Shown one piece after another: positions 62,020-64,000 of a stretch of DNA of 64,000 nucleotides (within the stretch, counting starts at the first letter, position 1; each line of letters begins with the position of its first letter). The stretch is taken from NCBI RefSeq assembly GCF_026008495.1, contig NZ_BQUN01000182.1, forward strand, positions 59,050-123,049, written 5' to 3'. The translations under genes were made by a program, and so were the position numbers. Origin of the DNA: Streptomyces sp. A012304 (lineage in GTDB: Bacteria; Actinomycetota; Actinomycetes; Streptomycetales; Streptomycetaceae). The notes under the pieces were generated by a model. The model did no database searches. It saw only the letters and a program-made list of their open reading frames with translations, and was not told the origin of the DNA.

Positions 62020-62420
62020 TGCGCGTCCTCCTTCAACGTCTCCAAGGTCTGTTCCGGCTTCGGCGACACGGTGCGCATCCGCTCACGGCCCTTGCGGTAC
62101 AGGACCGCTCCGATCACCGCCCACAGCGCGGTGACGATCAGCGCGGCCCATCCCAGGTCCATGACGTTGGCCAGACCGAACATCGCCGCCAGCGTCAGCA
62201 GGACGGCCACCATGTAGCCGGCGAAACCGGCGCCGCCGTACATGCCCGCGGCCTTGCCCGCCTTGCCGGCCTCCTGCCGGATCTCGGCCTTGGCCAGCTC
62301 CACTTCCTGCCGGAACAGCTGCTGCACGTCCGAGGTCACCGTCGACAACAGCTCGCCCACCGAGCTGTCCTGGTCGTCCCGCCCCGGTGGCCGCGGGGAC
62401 CGCGGAGAGATGGATGACAT
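61995..62420 (-). CDS. Phage-holin-family (Actinobacterial holin-like) membrane protein
   Basis: 141 residues with SVGELLSTVTSDVQQLFRQEVELAKAEIRQEAGKAGKAAGMYGGAG followed by two membrane helices (GFAGYMVAVLLTLAAMFGLA and WAALIVTALWAVIGAVLY). This is the putative actinobacterial holin superfamily III, found in non-phage chromosomal operons with DUF3618 genes. The ATG at 62420 is 1 bp after the stop of the upstream gene. There are no endolysin or phage structural genes, so a housekeeping envelope role is likely. Confidence 0.85.
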   Translation of the reverse strand: MSSISPRSPRPPGRDDQDSSVGELLSTVTSDVQQLFRQEVELAKAEIRQEAGKAGKAAGMYGGAGFAGYMVAVLLTLAAMFGLANVMDLGWAALIVTALWAVIGAVLYRKGRERMRTVSPKPEQTLETLKEDAQWARHPIR

Positions 62421-62421
62421 C

Positions 62422-63030
62422 TCAGACCTCCCCCTCCGCGAGTTCCGGTCGTACGGTCTCGCCCGGCAGCCCCTGCGCGACCGGATACTCGACCGGGTAC
62501 GAGGAGCGAGCCGCTCGGCCCGGACCGGAGCCGCCGGCCTTGCCGCCGGCCTTGCTGCCGGCCTTGGCGAGCCGCCCGACAGCGAATCCGGCCAGCACCG
62601 CCCCGCCCAGGAACGCACCCGGCCGCCGGCGGGCGAAGTGCTGCACATCCTGGACCAGGCCCTCCGCACCCTGTCTTTCCAGGTAGTCGGCGGCACGGTG
62701 ACCACGGTCGGCCGCCGTCCTCACCAGGCTCTTCGCCGGGGAGTCACCGTCCGCGTCGCCCACGAGACCGGCCAGGTCGTCCGCCCATTCCCGCAGCACC
62801 TGCGCCCCCCGCTGCGCCTGGCTCTCCGCCTCCTCGGTGACCCGTCCACGCAGTTCACCGACCACCGCCCCGGCCTGTTCCCTGGCCTCACTCGTGACGG
62901 CTTTGACCTGCTCGGCGGCGGTACCCGCCACCTCACCGGCGGCCTGCTTCGCCTGACCGGCTGTCGCCGACGCCTCCTGCTTCGCTGTCTGCCCGGCCTG
63001 CTGCACACGCCCAGCACTCACGTTCGCCAT
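62422..63030 (-). CDS. Ala/Gln-rich helical protein, first gene of the holin/DUF3618 operon
   Basis: 202 residues. The N-terminal half is a charged Ala/Gln/Glu-rich amphipathic repeat (VQQAGQTAKQEASATAGQAKQAAGEV), and the second half has VREWADDLAGLVGDADGDSP-like and HFARRRPGAFLGGAVLAGFAVGRLAKAGSK, the latter a short membrane-like segment seen in proteins of this operon type. ATG 63030 is chosen because AGGAGG lies 9 nt upstream; the ATG at 63039 sits directly on that site. The 267 bp upstream include an AT-rich patch (63205-63260) likely holding the promoter. Confidence 0.7.
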   Translation of the reverse strand: MANVSAGRVQQAGQTAKQEASATAGQAKQAAGEVAGTAAEQVKAVTSEAREQAGAVVGELRGRVTEEAESQAQRGAQVLREWADDLAGLVGDADGDSPAKSLVRTAADRGHRAADYLERQGAEGLVQDVQHFARRRPGAFLGGAVLAGFAVGRLAKAGSKAGGKAGGSGPGRAARSSYPVEYPVAQGLPGETVRPELAEGEV

Positions 63031-63297
63031 CTCCTTCATCCTCCTTTTGCGGCCACTCTCTCCGCGGCTGGTTCGCCGAGGAGCAGGACTTCGGTCCCGT
63101 CGGCCTGCGCCTCGCCTCGACGACCTCCGCACCGCAGCTTCGCGCCGGGGAACAGCACCCAACTCGGTGCCTGCGCATACTCCACTCGACTAACCGCCAG
63201 CCAACCGTCAAAACCGCATAAATCGGGACAAAAGTTGTTTAAGGGACAACAGGGAGAGTTTTCCGTCGCCTGAGCGCCCGGCGCGGATGCTCGTACG

Positions 63298-63441
63298 TCA
63301 GTTGCGTCGGGCCATGACGCCGCCGTCGACGTCCCAGACGGCGCCGGTGACCCAGCCGGTCCGGTCCGACAGGAGGAAGGCGACGGTGGCGGCGACGTCG
63401 TCGGGGGTGCCGGTGCGGCCGAGAGGGTGGAAGGTCCCCAC
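63298..63441 (-). pseudogene. C-terminal stump of an SDR oxidoreductase
   Basis: The frame reads FHPLGRTGTPDDVAATVAFL then LSDRTGWVTGAVWDVDGGVM to a stop at 63298, a typical SDR tail. Upstream it runs into the end of the MFS gene (stop 63459), leaving no space for the Rossmann part. A third SDR tail in this window. Confidence 0.6.
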
Positions 63442-63458
63442 TCCTCGCCCCGGGCCCC

Positions 63459-64000
63459 TCACCGCCGTTCGGCACCCGCCGTGAGCGCCGCCGAGCGGCT
63501 GAACTGCGGGACGGCGCTGATGACCAGCACCAGGGCGAGCACCCCCACATGGACCCACATGGCGGTGCGCGCGGACCCCGTCTCGACCAGCCGGCCGGTG
63601 ACGAACGTCGCGAACGGATACAGGGATCCGCCGATGAGGAACAGGGAACTCTGCACACGGCCCATCAACTCGTCGGGAACCAGCGCGTACACCCGGGCGT
63701 TCTTCGGCACCACGATGACCGGTGAGAGGAACGCGATCCCGGCCGTGCACACCGTCAACGCCACCGGATCGGGAGACAGCGCGCCCACCACGCCGAGCGC
63801 AACGATCAGAGCCGTCGCCGTGCGGATCAGCCGGTCCTCGTCGGTGTCGCGGAAACGCGGCGCGAGCACCGCCCCCGCCAGCCCCGCGGCCGCCATCACC
63901 GTCAGGGAGACACCCAGACTCAGACCGCCGTTCCGGCTGCCCACCGCGAGGACCAGGACGAAGCCGACTCCCGCCGTCGCGAAGTTCATCAGCGCGGACC
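63459..64000 (-). CDS. MFS transporter, C-terminal part (runs off the window)
   Basis: The visible 180 residues contain about five to six membrane helices and GGSLYPFATFVTGRLVETGSARTAM, typical of the last half of an MFS exporter of the macrolide-efflux/enterobactin-exporter kind (PDELMGRVQSSLFLIGGSLYP resembles the P-D-x-x-x-G-R-V motif of MefA-like proteins). The reading frame is open past 63989 to the window edge without a stop, so the start lies outside. The stop abuts the SDR stump. Confidence 0.75.
   Translation of the reverse strand, partial: SALMNFATAGVGFVLVLAVGSRNGGLSLGVSLTVMAAAGLAGAVLAPRFRDTDEDRLIRTATALIVALGVVGALSPDPVALTVCTAGIAFLSPVIVVPKNARVYALVPDELMGRVQSSLFLIGGSLYPFATFVTGRLVETGSARTAMWVHVGVLALVLVISAVPQFSRSAALTAGAERR

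Noticed and set aside
61995..62420. Holin-family gene as evidence of a prophage
   Set aside because: No phage structural, lysin, integrase or att sequences; the operon context is the common chromosomal one.
63031..63297. Sigma-B-type promoter ahead of the holin/DUF3618 operon
   Set aside because: Only partial matches (GTTT and GGTTA-like) were found; no GGGTA -10 at proper spacing.

Overview
The window is very GC-rich, uses many GTG starts, has dense codon-position GC bias and carries rare TTA codons. Families such as DUF2637/SpdB2, TioE-type MerR, DUF3618 and DUF5995 point to a Streptomyces chromosome, probably an accessory or arm region. There are no rRNA, tRNA, CRISPR, IS or prophage genes. 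I count about 50 genes, several short operons and a striking number of gene stumps.

Layout. 1-4000: end of a leucine-rich-repeat-variant gene, then a leftward rifamycin-defence pair (a rifamycin-type glycosyltransferase, rgt, followed by the RNA-polymerase protector helR) behind a near-perfect rifamycin-associated element (RAE). The same RAE contains a rightward promoter that runs straight into a terminator hairpin, ahead of an orphan SpdB2-like gene (4200-5801). 5.8-8.3 kb: ECF sigma factor coupled to a membrane PQQ-propeller protein, then a small hypothetical. 8.6-13.7 kb: a four-gene operon with 4-bp overlaps (5-aminolevulinate synthase, GNAT, Gfo/Idh/MocA oxidoreductase, MFS exporter), followed by a LysR regulator; it looks like a compact specialised-metabolite unit. 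13.9-18.5 kb: SDR, TerB-like, sortase, winged-helix, hypothetical and DoxX genes. 18.7-24.1 kb: twin DUF4139 proteins and a WGR/beta-propeller protein. 24.2-28.1 kb: a ribose-type ABC importer. 28.2-32.1 kb: a large GAF/SpoIIE/ATPase phosphatase and an arginase-family enzyme. 32.6-38.1 kb: small secreted protein, AraC regulator with a TTA codon, DUF418, AhpD-like and DHA2 efflux genes.

38.3-43.1 kb: a sugar-acid catabolic block (IlvD/Edd dehydratase, IclR regulator, FAH-family hydrolase, zinc dehydrogenase) that fits the non-phosphorylating 2,4-diketo-3-deoxy-acid route. 43.1-53.3 kb: DUF6086-like, SRPBCC, secreted FG-GAP, LLM oxidoreductase, aldo/keto reductase with divergent TetR, DUF5995, ZIP, TraB-like and DUF6193-like genes. 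53.3-55.9 kb: a gutted histidine kinase beside an orphan FtsX permease. 56-58.1 kb: erythromycin-esterase-family gene divergent from a two-HTH TioE-type regulator over an 18-bp palindrome. 58.3-61.2 kb: DJ-1/PfpI protein, GAPDH and a GlxA-type AraC regulator coupled to a 35-codon upstream ORF. 61.3-63.0 kb: a three-gene envelope/stress operon (Ala-rich protein, holin-like, DUF3618). The right edge holds an SDR stump and a truncated MFS gene.

Themes: antibiotic self-defence (rgt, helR, esterase, three MFS exporters), local one-component regulators beside their targets, and decay by internal deletion that leaves heads and tails of SDR, histidine kinase, NmrA-like and possibly MarR genes.
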